A DNA stretch of 64,000 bases from Myrica gale. Lineage: Eukaryota; Streptophyta; Magnoliopsida; Fagales; Myricaceae. Both the position numbers and the translations under genes were made by a program. Within the stretch, counting starts at the first letter, position 1. The number at the start of each line of letters is the position of its first letter. Location of the stretch: positions 19,793,224 to 19,857,223 of the forward strand of contig OZ005599.1 in assembly GCA_963930655.1 (NCBI GenBank). Reading direction: 5' to 3'. Of the stretch, positions 12,601 through 24,907 are shown piece after piece. Below the pieces are notes generated by a model. The model worked only from the letters and a program-made list of their open reading frames with translations. It was not told the origin of the DNA and did no database searches.

Positions 12601-13268
12601 TCAACGCGGTCTCGAGGTTTTTCATTCAAATTAAAAGCGGATCCTCTCGCCTTTCTCAAATTTGAACCTAGGTTAACTTTACCATTACCATTTTTCTCCA
12701 AAACTCTAACTTCATTCAAATTGTGACCATTTTCCTCCACTTTCATTTCCGATTCCTCACAACCCCCGCTCCTTTTCTCCGAATTGGAACGAAGTTGCAA
12801 ACTTTCTTTACGGTCCCTTAAAACCCTAACCCCGTTCAAGTTCCCTTCACTCTCTTTCACACTGGAATCTCTAAGGCCCTTCTTTTGCTTCCCGATTTCC
12901 ATGCCCTTACCACCACTCACATCCACGGAAACCCTCCGATCCGAGAAAACCCTAATGAATTCAGAAGGGCTAGGGCTCCTACCTCTCTGGGCCGACGATG
13001 TGGACCACCGAACACGTGTATCGAAGTCATTCACGGGACCCATTGACGCTGCGGCGGCCTTATCAAGGCGCGGCACGGCTCGAATTGTCGGCTTCTGGGT
13101 TGCGGCTCGGGGCCGAGAAGCGGGCCTGGGGTTCTCTTTGCCGGTAGATGAAGATTTCTGCAAATCGTTTTTGCCGGAGATCGAGATGGGGGTTAGGGTT
13201 TTGGACGGCTTGACAATGGCGGCAGGGACGCCACGGTCTTTGAGCCGGCGACCCGATGAAACGGACAT
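9611..13268 (-). CDS. KIN14B-interacting WD40-like protein (At4g14310 homologue)
   Basis: Exons, in transcript order, are 13268-11613, 11202-10589, 10203-9672 and probably 9634-9611. The first three join in frame; the last, eight-codon exon (EQVPSAE then stop) is the weakest. The product is about 941 residues. The first 260 or so residues are basic, serine-rich and likely disordered (start MSVSSGRRLKDRG). A short coiled coil follows (YPSMLHEKLAFLEGKVKRIA). The C-terminal half is a degenerate WD40-like region with EYKPPTGLSSDIWRDCW and SGFCSWDFYTKDVRAF. These blocks match what I recall of Arabidopsis At4g14310, described as a partner of the kinesin KIN14B. A cytoskeletal adaptor role is inferred from that homology. 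No stop or frameshift was seen in the first three exons. Confidence 0.88.
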
Positions 13269-13503
13269 TGAGGAGTGGAGTTCGAAACAAAATATAGCGA
13301 CAATAGTATGTGTTTTGTGGAGAGGAATAAATCAGATGAAAGAGGAGCTGTTCCACTGTAATCAAATGTTAAGGAGACAGACATAGAAGGAAGATTGGGT
13401 GGCATTGGGCGGGAAGTGAAAGTTGAATTTTGAATTTGCTTCGGAGGGTTTGGTATTTTGTTCTCCTTCCTTCCTTTCTTTCTTTTCTTTTTCGAAAAAA
13501 AAA

Positions 13504-14318
13504 GATATTTTAGTCTTGAAATTTTACTACCTTTTATTTGTTACTATCTAGATTTCAATTTTTCAATTTTTCAATTTTGATCCTTACATTTTCAATTTTT
13601 GACAAAAGAACTTTTTCGTCCGGAATCCGTCTATTTCCTTAACGGCAACACTTGTTGATCGTCATTTTCAACTCAAACACCCTATATTTTAATTTTTCAA
13701 ATTTTCGTCGTTATATTTTCAGTTTTTGACAAAAAGAATCATTTTGTCAGGTTTGTTTGCTTCCTTAATGGCAGCACCACATCAGCAAACAACTCAACAA
13801 CCTCTCCAAATGTTAGTGTTTCACTCTTTCATGCTTTTAGTCCAAAATGACGTATGGCAACACCACATCAGCAGACAACTCAACAGCCCCTCCAAATGTT
13901 AGTGTTTCACTCTTTCATGCTTTTAGTCCAAAATGATGTCATTTTTGTCACAAGTATGATGTAACGGTGCAACCCGAGATCCTCGAGATCGGCAATGACA
14001 ATCTTCTATCTATCAGGATTTAGGGTTCTTATGAAAAGGGGAAAGAACGAAGAGATTAAAGGAGTGGAACGGTGCGCATCATGCTTGTGACAAAAATGAC
14101 GTCATTTTGGATGGCGTCATTTTGGGCTAAAAGCGTGAAGGAGAGAACGTTGTCGTTTGGAGTTGGCTGCTGATGTGGCATTGTTGTTAAGGAAACAGAC
14201 GGAACCCTGACGAAAGAGCTATTTTGTCAAAAATTGAAAATATAAGAAACAAAATTTGAAACATTAAAATCTAGGGATTAAAAATAAAAGGTAGTAAAAC
14301 TTAAGGACTAAAATATCA
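13504..14318. repeat. Element with long inverted terminal arms
   Basis: The left arm (13504 to about 13660) starts GATATTTTAGTC and runs through a CTACCTTTTATT block to CCGTCTATTTCCTTAAC. Its inverted, diverged copy occupies about 14150-14318, ending GGACTAAAATATC. The middle holds a direct duplication with period 86 bp (from 13775 and 13861). Long inverted arms fit a non-autonomous Mutator-like or foldback element. No clear target-site duplication or transposase was found. Confidence 0.55.
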
Positions 14319-14345
14319 TTTTTCCTATCTGAGTTAAATACTGAT

Positions 14346-14494
14346 TTGGCAAGTGTTGTCGTTATGAAAATAAGCCTACAGAAAGACTCTTTTATCAAAA
14401 ATTGAAAATGTAAAGACCAAAATTTAAAAAATTGAAATTTAGGAATTAAAAATTAAAAGGCGATAAAACCTAAGAACTAAAATGTAATTTTCTC
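14346..14494. repeat. Partial third copy of the inverted-arm repeat
   Basis: It repeats the right arm of the preceding element in the same orientation: CAAAAATTGAAAATGTAAAG, then AGGCGATAAAACC and ACTAAAATGTAA. It is a diverged fragment lying 28 bp beyond that arm. A further copy in left-arm orientation lies at about 46205-46335. Confidence 0.55.
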
Positions 14495-14499
14495 CCCTT

Positions 14500-16059
14500 T
14501 TTTTCCTCCCCTTTAAAGCTTCCTATTCTCCTTGTCCTTTTTTTTAGCCTATGCACTAGAACTTCTCATTTTAAAATATAATTTGTCTTTTTTTTTGGGT
14601 AAGCAGAACTCCTCAAGAGTGCATAAAAATATACTAAGATTCGTTATTATCACCAAAAGTACCCTATTTTTTTGAGATACAAAATTACTTATCAAAATTA
14701 CACATCCAGTAGTTGTTAATATGTTAATTGAAAATACTTATCATACAAGTACTCCTTTTGAGATTGAATTGACTTTTCTATACAACAAATATAACTTTAA
14801 AAATACTAAGATTTTGAATAATAGCACCTCATACCTTAGCGACACATAATCTCGATCAGAAAAATGACAAAAGATAAGAGTTGCGAAACACCAAGAAATA
14901 ATAATGTTAAAAATAAAATGAATGAGAGGAATTTTTTGTGCTTTCTATTTTAGACAAAGGCAAGTAGTTTCTCACATAATTTTGACAAGTATTTTATCAG
15001 TTAAGTCCTTTTAAATATACATTTTTAACTTGTTAAGTTAATGCAAACTAAAAATAATAAATAGATTAGGTGGCTTGTTTAAATGTCTAGCAATTATTTT
15101 TTGTTTATTAAGTGTACGCAAGGGTAAAAATTACATAAATTAGGTGGTAGGTTTAAACATATATTAATATGAGAGTTTATAAGACTTTTAGTTTTAATCA
15201 ATTGACTCCTTTAATTAAGGAGATTTTTTATAAGACTTGTGAGTTGACTAGTTATCCCTTTAATTCAGAAGACTTTAAAAAATACCTCAAAAAGTAAAGA
15301 TTTAATAATGATTCCTTCAAAAAAGGCTATTTAATAGGCCTCCTTTTGAAATAATAATTTTAGTAAAACTCTATACAAATAAATTAATTATATAGATTTT
15401 TATGTTAAATTTTGTATTTTTAGGTAAAATTAAACATAATTTTAATAGAGTCTGTTAAAGAAAATTTAAAATTTGGGGGCCTTCCTATTTTAACAATGTA
15501 ATCGAATTTATTCATTTATTTTTTAATTAATAAGTGTATTCTTTTCTGAGTTTTTTTGTTAATTTCGTATTATTTTTAAGTTAATGTTATTTTTAAATTT
15601 TATTTAAATGACACGGTATTTTTAAAAATGCCTGAGTATGATTGTATGACATAGCTTTAAATGCACACATGTACTCTTTCTATATTGGGTGGCTTGTCAC
15701 TTCTTTTAGTTCTTTACTTTTCTTGAAGGATCAACACTATTTTAATATTCACGACAAAACCCAAGATTGCTTGTAATCAAAATAAAAATTTAATGATCAA
15801 ATCTAAATTTATAAAGACTAAAATGGTTATTAACCTTATATATATTTAGGGTATGTTTGTTTGCAAAAATTTTAGAAATCTTTATTTTATTAAGATTTAT
15901 TAGAGTTTGTGAAAAGTAAAGTGTGTATGTGTAAAAATTAAAAATGTTGGGGTGTGTGTTTTGTTGGAAATTTCCATGTCCCAAATTGTTGGAGAAACAA
16001 ACATCACCCACGTACAAGCAGAAGGCTTGGTAAAAAGAAACTCACTGACAAATAGTTTA
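14500..16059. other. AT-rich intergenic DNA
   Basis: Very AT-rich with no credible ORF. A possible old MITE lies at about 15848-16010 (GGTATGTTTGTTT to AAACAAACATCACCC), similar in its ends to the Tourist-like family but too diverged to bound. Confidence 0.4.
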
Positions 16060-16252
16060 GGTTATGTTTGTGTTGTAAAATTTTTTGTATTGGGTTTAGT
16101 GTAGGTATTGGGTTTAGTGAAAAAGTGAAAAGAGGGGTAATTTTTTTATTTTATGTAATTTTTTATATTTTTTTATGGGAGAGAGATTATATTGTAGTAT
16201 TTTATTGGGAGTTGGTGAAATATTTTGTAAAATTTTTACCGCAAACGCACCC
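16060..16252. mobile_element. Tourist-like MITE
   Basis: A 193-bp element with ends GGTTATGTTTG and CAAACGCACCC, flanked by TTA on both sides (16057-16059 and 16253-16255). The interior is shared with the 8040 copy, including GGGTTTAGTGAAAAAGTGAA and TTATATTGTAGTATTTTATT. It is the best preserved member in the window. Confidence 0.7.
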
Positions 16253-18003
16253 TTAGTGAATAGAAGGTCATAGGTTCAAGTCTCTATTAAAAATAAACTC
16301 ACTGTCAGAAAATTCTCAAAATTTATGTTTGATAGTGAGAATTTTTGAAATGAACAAAATTTTAAATATTTTCCATATACCAGACATGTCCTAAATTTTG
16401 CTATCTAACTTGTGTTGTCTTCTTACTTTAATGTACTTATATAGACAATTAACCGGAACTCTACCTCAAAGTTGTTGTGAATTTTACTACATTTACATGG
16501 ATTGGACACAGAGCTCCAAGACTCATCTAAATTGTTGCAAGAAAAAGCAAAGATCCACCTGTCAATTTTGCGGTGGTGGATGATGTCATACGATTTTCTA
16601 CAAGGAGCATTGTTCCAAATATGTCTTTTGTAGCTCAGTACAGACCATAGAGATATCTGAACATTTATGTTGGTTACCTAGAATTTTCTTTGAGAACGCC
16701 AAAAGCTAGCCCTTGGATTAGTGTTATCTGAACATTTTTATTTTTGGAATGCCAATGCCCTTCCAGCATTTTTATCTGAACACTTACTTTGAAAATGCCT
16801 AAAAGCCCTTTGATTTTTACCAACGCTCGTTGTTGAAGTTTCAACTTGGTGAGGAAACTCGAGATAGGAAGGATTAATTGTTCTCGTTGGGTGTTTTCAT
16901 ACACATAACTCTTCCTTTCCATCATTCATACTTTCTTCCTCAATGTTATTGGTATTCTTCAAGAGTTTTATTTATTTTGCTCATTGTTGATAATGACTCT
17001 TTCTTTTGTTGCCCACAAGAGTGGTAGTTCGGTTAGTTTTGATGTCTGAAAAAGGGTTACACAAGAGCGGGTGTGGAGTTGAAGATATGTGATTGAAGCT
17101 TCCCATCTCCAAAATCAATTTGCTCGTTGTTGACAATGACTCTTCCTTTTGTTGACCACAAGAGTGGTAGTCCGGTTAGTTTTGATATCTGAAAATGGGG
17201 TTACACGAGAGCGGGTGTGGGGTTGAAGATATGTGATCGAAGCTTCCCATTTTTAAAATCAATTGTACTCTTGTGGGATTGTAGTGAGTGTTCCTTTCTC
17301 CATCAGCTGCCGTGCTGCCCTCCATTTTTTGCTCAGAAAGAAAGACTCCTTTGTTTGTCATCTTTGCGCCAAAGATGCCCTCCTCCCTTTGTCACGGTCC
17401 ACGGAGCTCGTTGGCCTACAATCCCTTCTTTGTTGTGCCATGGTGATCAGATAATCTTACCTTCAATTGGTCGGAAGGATATGCTGATATTTATGCTTTT
17501 TTTTTCAAATAATGTTTTACCAAATACAAAAAGCTTTTTTTTTGGTCCCGTCAACTTCAGTTTCTCTCTTATTATGGGACATTTATTTTCTTTTACATCT
17601 AATTCTTATTATATGATTATTGAGAAGAATATTTCAAGCGGGTACAAATTATCTCTTCTAAACTTGATTCCAGCGCCACACAAAAGGGACACATCATTGA
17701 AGGTCATTTCATTTCAGACAATTAAAGAGAGTCGCGAAAAAAAAAATATATATATATATATAAGAAATCACAAAAGGACAAAAGAACAGACAAAAATAGT
17801 GCACGGAACTCGGAAGGATCTAAGAGGAAGATTCTATAACAGGCAGTCGGGCACACTTCAAGGTCCACAGACCCATCCGGAGCGATGGCAGATAAAATCA
17901 CTTCTTCTCACATCATTGGTTGGTTCTGACTCGTCTTCTTCCTCTTCCCAACTCTCGAGCCACAAGCACTGACTCACTCGCACTGTGCAAAACCTACACA
18001 CCC
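16253..18003. other. Intergenic and promoter region of fibrillin 5
   Basis: No conserved coding sequence was found. It contains the tandem duplication listed at 16982 and a short TA microsatellite near 17746-17761. The last few hundred bases before 18004 should hold the fibrillin promoter and 5'UTR, but I could not place a TATA box with confidence. Confidence 0.4.
16982..17258. repeat. Tandem duplication, about 140-bp unit
   Basis: Two adjacent, slightly diverged copies. The first begins with a TTGTTGATAATGACTC block near 16984 and the second with TTGTTGACAATGACTC near 17127. Both continue through CACAAGAGTGGTAGT, GAGCGGGTGTGG and GAAGCTTCCCAT. The repeat lies upstream of fibrillin 5 and has no coding evidence. 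Confidence 0.85.
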
Positions 18004-20532
18004 ATGGCCTCTCTGACCTCACTTCCTCATTCGCCCCCGTCTGTCTCTCGCTCATCACGCACGACTTGTGCTATTATGTGTCTACGTCCAAGCAAAATTC
18101 ACACGGTCACAACCAAGTCTCCTGAGCGGTTTCGTTCGGGAAAGCTAAGCCTCGTCACGAGATCAGCTCTGGACGGGGTTTCCGAAGTAAACCCTCCACC
18201 CCCACCTCCACCTCCACCTCCACCGTCGTCTTCAGAAGCCAAGCCTGAGCTGATTGCGTCCTTGAAGCTCAAATTACTGGTAATTAGTTCAACTGCAGAT
18301 TAACTATTAATGGGTTTCGTTCATTTTGCTCCTTTGTTGTTGTTTTCTTCTTAATTTGCGTTTAGATCGATGAACAGATAGTTGGGCACTTGTTACTTCT
18401 TGTTCTCCCTGCGTTTTATTTGGTTGAAATGTCTTATTCCGGGTCGGTTATGAGGGCTGTATTGTTTAACTGGTCATATTACTTATGCTCACATAAGCTT
18501 TCGTTTCTTTTTATGTTACGCGCTCAGTTATGGTTTCGAACTGATTAACTGGTAGTAGGGTATCACTGGTCTTCTTGCTTCTTATTTTCCAGAATTCATT
18601 GATGTCAATCCATGGTTTTGAACTCTCTAACATATTTGATCCAAAATGACAGAATTCAAATGGGAGTTACTACTCGGTCAAATAATCACTTTTTGGCTAT
18701 CTTGGTTCTTTAATTTCCAATTAAGAGTGATTTTGTATCGTCCTAAGTCTTCTAGTGTTGGGAAATCAAGAGAAGATGGTGTCTGTATAATGAAGTGGAT
18801 TCGTTAATTTCCAATTAAGAGTGATTTTGTATCATCCTAAGTCTTCTGAGATATCAAGAGAAGACGGTGTACTGTGTAATGGAGTTGAATTGTTTATTGT
18901 TCCTCGCATATGGTTAAACCAAGAAGGGATTGTGCAACCTTATATTCTTCCATGAATATTATCTTTATAATTTTTATAAGCATATCATCTCTATTTTTTT
19001 TATAAGTACAAGCATATCATCTCTATTGAACGTCTACATCCTAATTAAACGAATACTGGATAGCTCTTAATCTGGTTTAATTTTGTGTTTGGCTGAGGGT
19101 TGACTTTCAATTGTATATCCTGCTTTAGCTGGTTCACATGTTCTGAGGACAGAGAGATGTAAAACAACAAAAGGACGTCGGTTAAAATACTGAGATGGGA
19201 TAAATTTTATAGATACTAACTGGTTATTGCCTTGTGATTATATTTATTATCGCCTTCTTGTGCTGTGCTAGTACAATTCATAAGACTCTTCAAAGGAGTT
19301 GGAGGTGATGGAGATAGAAGATGCATTTTAAAGCATTGATTTTCATCTTTCTGGAGTTCCTTAAATTCGTGCAGTGTAAATTCTGGGTCCATATAAAATC
19401 TGTTCTTAATTTGGAGAGACATGAACTGCATATAGATAGGTGCAATGACCATGCTAAATAGATAAGTTTTAGAAAGACTCATGTATTCTATACTGGAAAG
19501 ATGCATCGCTAAACATATATGGTACTATAATGCAGAGTGCTGTTTCGGGGCTAAATAGAGGTCTTGCTGCAAATGAAGGTGACCTGCAAAAGGCAGATGC
19601 TGCCGCCAAGGAGATTGAAGACATTGGAGGACTGGTGGACCTCTCAGTTGATCTTGACAAGTTACAAGGGAGATGGAAGTTAATATATAGCAGTGCATTC
19701 TCATCTCGTACTCTTGGTGGGAGCCGTCCTGGACCCCCCACAAGAAGGCTACTCCCTTTAACTCTTGGTCAGGTGTGCTACCAAAACTGCTCTATTGTAT
19801 TATCCTTTACTTTTATAGTAGTACTTATAAAATATTTATACCCGCAATTGCATGTAATCTTCATTTGTTTAGATGATCTAAGCAAAAGATTTATAATGTG
19901 TTCTGAAAAGCAAAGTACTCAATCAGGTGATAGTGAAGACAACTGTATAAGATTTATAATGGGTAAGTGAGTCCATATCTTCTATATGCAGGCATCATGC
20001 ATAAGACTAGCGTTTTATGAATTTCTAGTCTTATCAACCTCCCTTCTAAAGGTATCTTTTGTGTTGTTATTAGGTTTTTCAGCGGATCGACGTCGTCAGT
20101 AAAGATTTTGATAATATAGTGGAGCTTGAATTAGGCGTTCCATGGCCCCTGCCACCTGCTGAATTAACTGCCACATTAGCCCACAAATTTGAACTCATAG
20201 GTTTGTCCCTTCCAAACATATCTTGCTATTTTATTCATTGCAACTTCTGGATGACTATCTGAGTAGTAAATGAGAAAACGAACATCGTTATTGAGCTTTC
20301 ATTTTTAATGGGAATAGGATCTACAAAGATAAAAATCACATTTGAGAAAACAACTGTAAAGGCGAGTGGAAACTTGTCACAACTGCCACCATTCGAGATA
20401 CCGCGGATTCCAGATGCGTTAAGGCCTCCATCAAATACTGGAAGTGGTGAATTTGAAGTCACGTATCTCGATGCAGATACCCGCATTACCAGAGGAGACA
20501 GAGACGAGCTTAGGGTTTTTGTTATTGCGTAA
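18004..20532 (+). CDS. FBN5: Plastid fibrillin 5 (PAP/fibrillin family)
   Basis: Four exons: 18004-18279, 19536-19772, 20074-20200 and 20318-20532. All joins keep frame and give 284 residues, the usual fibrillin size. Residues 1 to about 60 are serine/arginine-rich with few acids, as in a chloroplast transit peptide. A polyproline run follows, encoded by a CCACCT-type repeat near 18189-18222. The PAP domain contains LQGRWKLIYSSAFSSRTLGG, LGQVFQRIDVVSKDFDNIVE and the C-terminal GDRDELRVFVIA. These blocks closely match FBN5, which in Arabidopsis binds solanesyl diphosphate synthases and supports plastoquinone-9 synthesis in chloroplasts. That role is known from the family, not shown here. The start at 18004 is chosen because it opens the transit-peptide-like segment. 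Confidence 0.93.
18711..18895. repeat. Tandem duplication in fibrillin intron 1
   Basis: TAATTTCCAATTAAGAGTGA occurs at 18711 and again at 18805. Both copies continue through TTTTGTATC, CCTAAGTCTTCT and TCAAGAGAAGA. The period is about 94 bp. It lies wholly within intron 1. Confidence 0.85.
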
Positions 20533-21369
20533 TACCTTTGCATGAGCACTTCCTCCATTCTCAGTTCCCGCTTCTGCTGGTACTGTAGTTTTTTCCCTTC
20601 CATTTTACAGGAGCAGTCTTTTTTATTTTTTTATTTGGGGGGGGGTGATGTACAATTAAGAAGAATTTACCCATAGTACTATTGTAAATCTATCATATAT
20701 AAATTGAAACTGTACCTTATATTAATATGCAGTTCTAATGCATATTAATTTGGCACATAACTGCAAGTTTGAGGAACTGCAAGATGCATGGTCTAATTTG
20801 GTGTTTTTTTTTGTGCGCGATTTAATTTGGTTTTCTGGTATTTAAGCTTTAGTGTTTCTGCTGCTTCGATTTGGTCTATCCGTGCCAAGTTATTTGCAAG
20901 AATTAGTTCCCATCCAAAAAAGAAAAAAGAAAAAGGGTGCAGAGTGATCATACTAATGTTTACTCCGCTCAAACGCACAATGACAATTAATTTTGCTGCA
21001 ACTGTTGTTCAATAATTCCTGTTTGCTTTTTAACAATTGTGTACATCTCTGGAATGTCCTTAATTACACATCATGTTCGATATCAACACAATGGCCGAGA
21101 AGTTTTTGTTTTTTGTCTTGTCTATTTGGAGAACTACACAAGCAGGACTTTCTTTTCCTCCCCATTTTCGATATCAACACAATGGTAGATCACAATTTTT
21201 TTTCTTCTTGTAAATATCTGGGTAGATCACATTGATTGTTTGGGTTTTTCAATGTTTCTTCTAATGACATCCATATAGTGTGAATGTGTTTTAATCAATC
21301 CCTCTCTTATAGTAAATTCCTATTTATTTCAATTATGCTCGCACTCAGTTTCTACATTTCCACCCCTTT
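20533..21369. other. 3' flank of fibrillin 5, no further gene
   Basis: Contains the presumed 3'UTR, a G-run near 20637-20645 and AT-rich DNA up to the LINE insertion. ORFs here have no conserved content. Confidence 0.45.
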
Positions 21370-24203
21370 GAATGCCCGGTCCTCTAAATTTTGGAGGCTA
21401 TTCGGGATATTGGATCTCACAAAAGCCCAGGCCTGGATGGTATGACGGGTCTTCTTCAAACATTATTGGACTATTGTGGGACCGGAGGTATGTGCGATGG
21501 TTAAATCTTTTTTCACTTGCGGTTTCATGTCCTCGAAGGTAAATCATTCTCATATTGTTCTCATTCCTAAGATTGATGACCTTAGTGTAATCTCACATTT
21601 TAGGCCCATCAGTTTATGCAATGTGATCTATAAATTAATTGCAAAAATCTTAGCTCGTTGGTTAAGTCCTATTTTGCCTCGTATTATTTCCCCTTACCAA
21701 TCGGCTTTTGTGAAAGGGGGAGTTATTCAAGAAAATACTGTTATTTCTCATGAGGTTTTCCACATGCTGCGTAGCAAACGCAAGGGTCGTCATTATATTG
21801 CTGTGCGAGCGGACATTGAAAAAACATATGACCGCATGGAATGGGGACTCATCATCCAAGCCCTTATGTTTTGGATTTCGGAGCACTTTTATTAATTGGA
21901 TTCACCAATGCATCTCTGCCGTTTCTTATTCGGTGTTATTGAATGGGTCGTCTTTTGGGCTCTTTAAACCCTCCAGTGGGCTTCAGCAAGGGGATCCCCT
22001 TTCACCGTTGCTTTTCATTATTGGATCTGAAGTTTTTTCGCGGATGCTTCTTCGAGAAGAATCTATTGGTCGGCTTCATAGGATTAAAATCGGGCGTGGA
22101 GTGCCACCTATTTCTCATCTTCTTTTTGCAGATGGCTTACTCATTTTCACTCGGGCGTCGAGGGAGGAAGCCCAGGTGCTCCTAGATTGCCTGCACAAAT
22201 ATGGTAGCTGGTCCGGACAACGCCTCAATATGAGAAAGTCTTCGGTCTCCTTCAGTAGGAATGTGGGCTGAGATTTAAGCTCAGATATTTGTTCTATTCT
22301 TCAGATTGCCCATAAAGCTCATGTGGAAAAACATTTGGGCCTCCCTATGCAAATTTCTCGCAACAAGCAACAACAATTTAAACACCTTTGTGAGAAGGTT
22401 AAAATTAGACTTGAGAGTTGGCAAATGAAGACTCTCTCTCAAGCTGGTCGTTTGGTGTTGATCCGCTCAGTTGCTTCTGCTCTTCCTACTTACACAATGT
22501 CTAACTATCTTCTCTCGAAAGCTATTTGTTTCAAAATTGACTCTATGATGATGCATTTCTGGTGGGGATTTTCTGTTGATAATTCTCATCATCTTTGTCT
22601 TAAATCTTGGGCCTCTTTGTGTAAGCCTAAGTGTGAAGGAGGTTTGAGTCTTAAACTAATGGAGGATCTCAATCAGGCTCTTATTGTGAAACTTGGATGG
22701 CAGCTCCAATGCTCTTCTGATAAGTTATGGGTGCAAGATATTCGTGCTAAATACTTGAAGTCTAAATTTATTTTGGAGTCTCGTGGTCACGCTGGTGATT
22801 TGTGGTTTTGGCGTGGAATTATTCGTGTGGCAGGGCTCATAAAAGAGGTTGTTCTTTACAAACTTAGATCCGGGTCTACTGTTCGAGTTTGGTCTGACCC
22901 ATGGTTACCTTATCCTTCTCCCCATGCCCTGAGCCCAAGGTTACCTTATCCTTCTCTCAAGTTTGGAATTCCACTTTGATCTGATCTCTCTTTTGTAATG
23001 AGGACGCTGATGCTATCCTTAAGTCTCCTCCTTCGAGGGCTAATCTGATCGACTTTCTCATTTGGTCTGCCACCAGCAATGGACAGTTCTCGTTGAATTC
23101 AGTTTACTCGATCATTGCAGGCCACCGTAATCAAAGTTCGTCTTCGTCAATTGCTGTTGATTGGAAGTGTCTTTGGCGTGCCCCCTTGCAAGACCACCTC
23201 AAACTTCTTCTCTGGAAGATTGCTTGGAATTGTCTTCCCTGCAAATCTAATATTGAGAGATCTCTTCATCGCTCTCTGGATGATAATAGCTGTGGGTTTT
23301 GCCATCACATGGGGTGAGTCTCTTGTGCATCTCTTTTTTGAATGTCCTGTTTCCCAAATAGCTTGGAGAGCAGCCCCTTGGTCTCTATATATTCATCTTT
23401 TACCTCCTCAAGATATATCGGTCTGGATCCAGATTATTCTCAAGCCTGCTCAGCATCTCCATCTCCATCTCCCGGTGGACCAGCAATTTAACTTCACTAG
23501 ATATGCTGCCATTTTGTTTGACTCTATCTGGTTCTTTCGTAACAAGCTTTTTCACCAAGGGGGCGACCTGAATATCTCTCTTCTCCTCAGATCGATCCAC
23601 TCCCGTTATTCAGAGCTCATTTATGCTTGGCAAGATAAAATTCCCCAGCCATACCCAGTTTGGCAGCGTCCTCCAATTGGTTTTTTGGAAACTTAATTTT
23701 GATGTTGCGATCCGTAATACCTTCGCCCTTGCAGCTGCTATTTGTCGGGATTCCGAAGGTCAAATCCTCTTTGTTAGAACTAAGAGGCTCCCTCCGTGCG
23801 GTCCACTTATGGGCGAGGCAAGGGCAGCTCTTCATGCTGCTCAGGAGGCTTCTTTTCTCCCTAACTTTTGCATTATTCTAGAGGGGGATTCTTTGTTGGT
23901 TATTGATGTCATTCGTCAAGCCCGATCTGAGGTGGAATGACAAACTACTTCTATTGTGGATGATATTTGTAACTTAGCTTCTCATAGAGCTGATTCGGTT
24001 TTTTCTCATGTTAAGAGGGAGTCTAATGACCTTGCTCATAGGGTTGCTCAATGGGCTTGCAATGCCAATTTAGTGGGGAATATCCATCTCTCATGTATCC
24101 CTGCTACTGTTATTTTGAGCGACAATCCATGGTTTCTCCCATAAATTGTTTGCTCCTTTATGATTATCTTTACTTAGAAAAAAAAAAGAATGCCAGGTCC
24201 TCT
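21370..24203 (+). mobile_element. 5'-truncated L1-type LINE retrotransposon, inactive
   Basis: It is flanked by GAATGCCCGGTCCTCT (21370-21385) and GAATGCCAGGTCCTCT (24188-24203), a 16-bp target-site duplication with one mismatch. An A-run at about 24178-24187 precedes the right copy. The body opens in the reverse transcriptase (SHKSPG, then SHFRPISLCNVIYKLIAKIL and SGLQQGDPLSPLLF). It continues through a zinc-knuckle-like C-terminal part to an RNase H domain (NFDVA, GEARAALHA, EGDSLL). The catalytic box reads FADG rather than FADD, and several frameshifts and stops interrupt the frame. The endonuclease and ORF1 are absent through 5' truncation. Confidence 0.9.
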
Positions 24204-24907
24204 GCCTCTAGGGAGGTACCCCCACCCAACCTTTCGCCATTTCTTTAAATTCAGTAAAAAACCATACATTAGGCGCCTCATGTGGCTGCCCCCATTAACA
24301 CCTGAAACCAGAAAAAACTCAGGACAAGATGAGGCAGAGGGCTTAATATACTATAGATGAAACCTGGTTTTGCATAGCTCAAATTGAAGACATTGATCAC
24401 TACTGGCAGAGAAGGGGGTATGTATTTGGTTGCTTAAGAACAATAAAGTACCGTAAAGATGTGAATGGAAGCATTACAAATTTAGAAAGTAAAAACTGCT
24501 CCAAGATAGAATGATCCAAAGCACAAACGAGGAGTATATGTGTTTTTTTTTGTTCGTCTTTTCGAGGACTGGATCAATTTGTAAAGTTAAAATGGTTAGG
24601 TCAAACTGCCCCCACCAAACAAAAAAACAACTAGACCCTCTGAAGTGTGATATCAGAGGGGTCCCGGCAAATTGCAATCGTGATCATCCCAGGACCCTCC
24701 GATACGAAAAAACTAGACGTTAGAAACGTAACGGCTACATTTTTGTTTAAACTTCAAAAACCTCGTTTCAAATTCCCAACCTTCTCTCTTTCTCTTTCCT
24801 CTCCAAGAATTCCCAAATCAGCTCTTCCTCTCCCTCTCTTTGGAAATCTCTCTCTGTCTCTCTTGAGTCTGAAACTCGATCTTGAACTTTCAGGGTTAAT
24901 CTTTCTT
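24204..24907. other. Spacer and 5' region of the kinesin gene
   Basis: No separate gene was seen. The last 150 bases are CT-rich (TCTCTTTCTCTTTCC), as in many plant leaders, and likely form the 5'UTR. An upstream in-frame extension exists, but conserved sequence begins only at 24908. Confidence 0.4.

Noticed and set aside
12784-13386. 200-codon plus-strand ORF opposite the WD40-like gene
   Set aside because: It is the antisense of the first exon of the minus-strand gene. That strand gives clear homology and this one none.
17217-17972. 251-codon plus-strand ORF upstream of fibrillin 5
   Set aside because: Composition is irregular, it spans a tandem duplication and a TA repeat, and it matches no protein I know.
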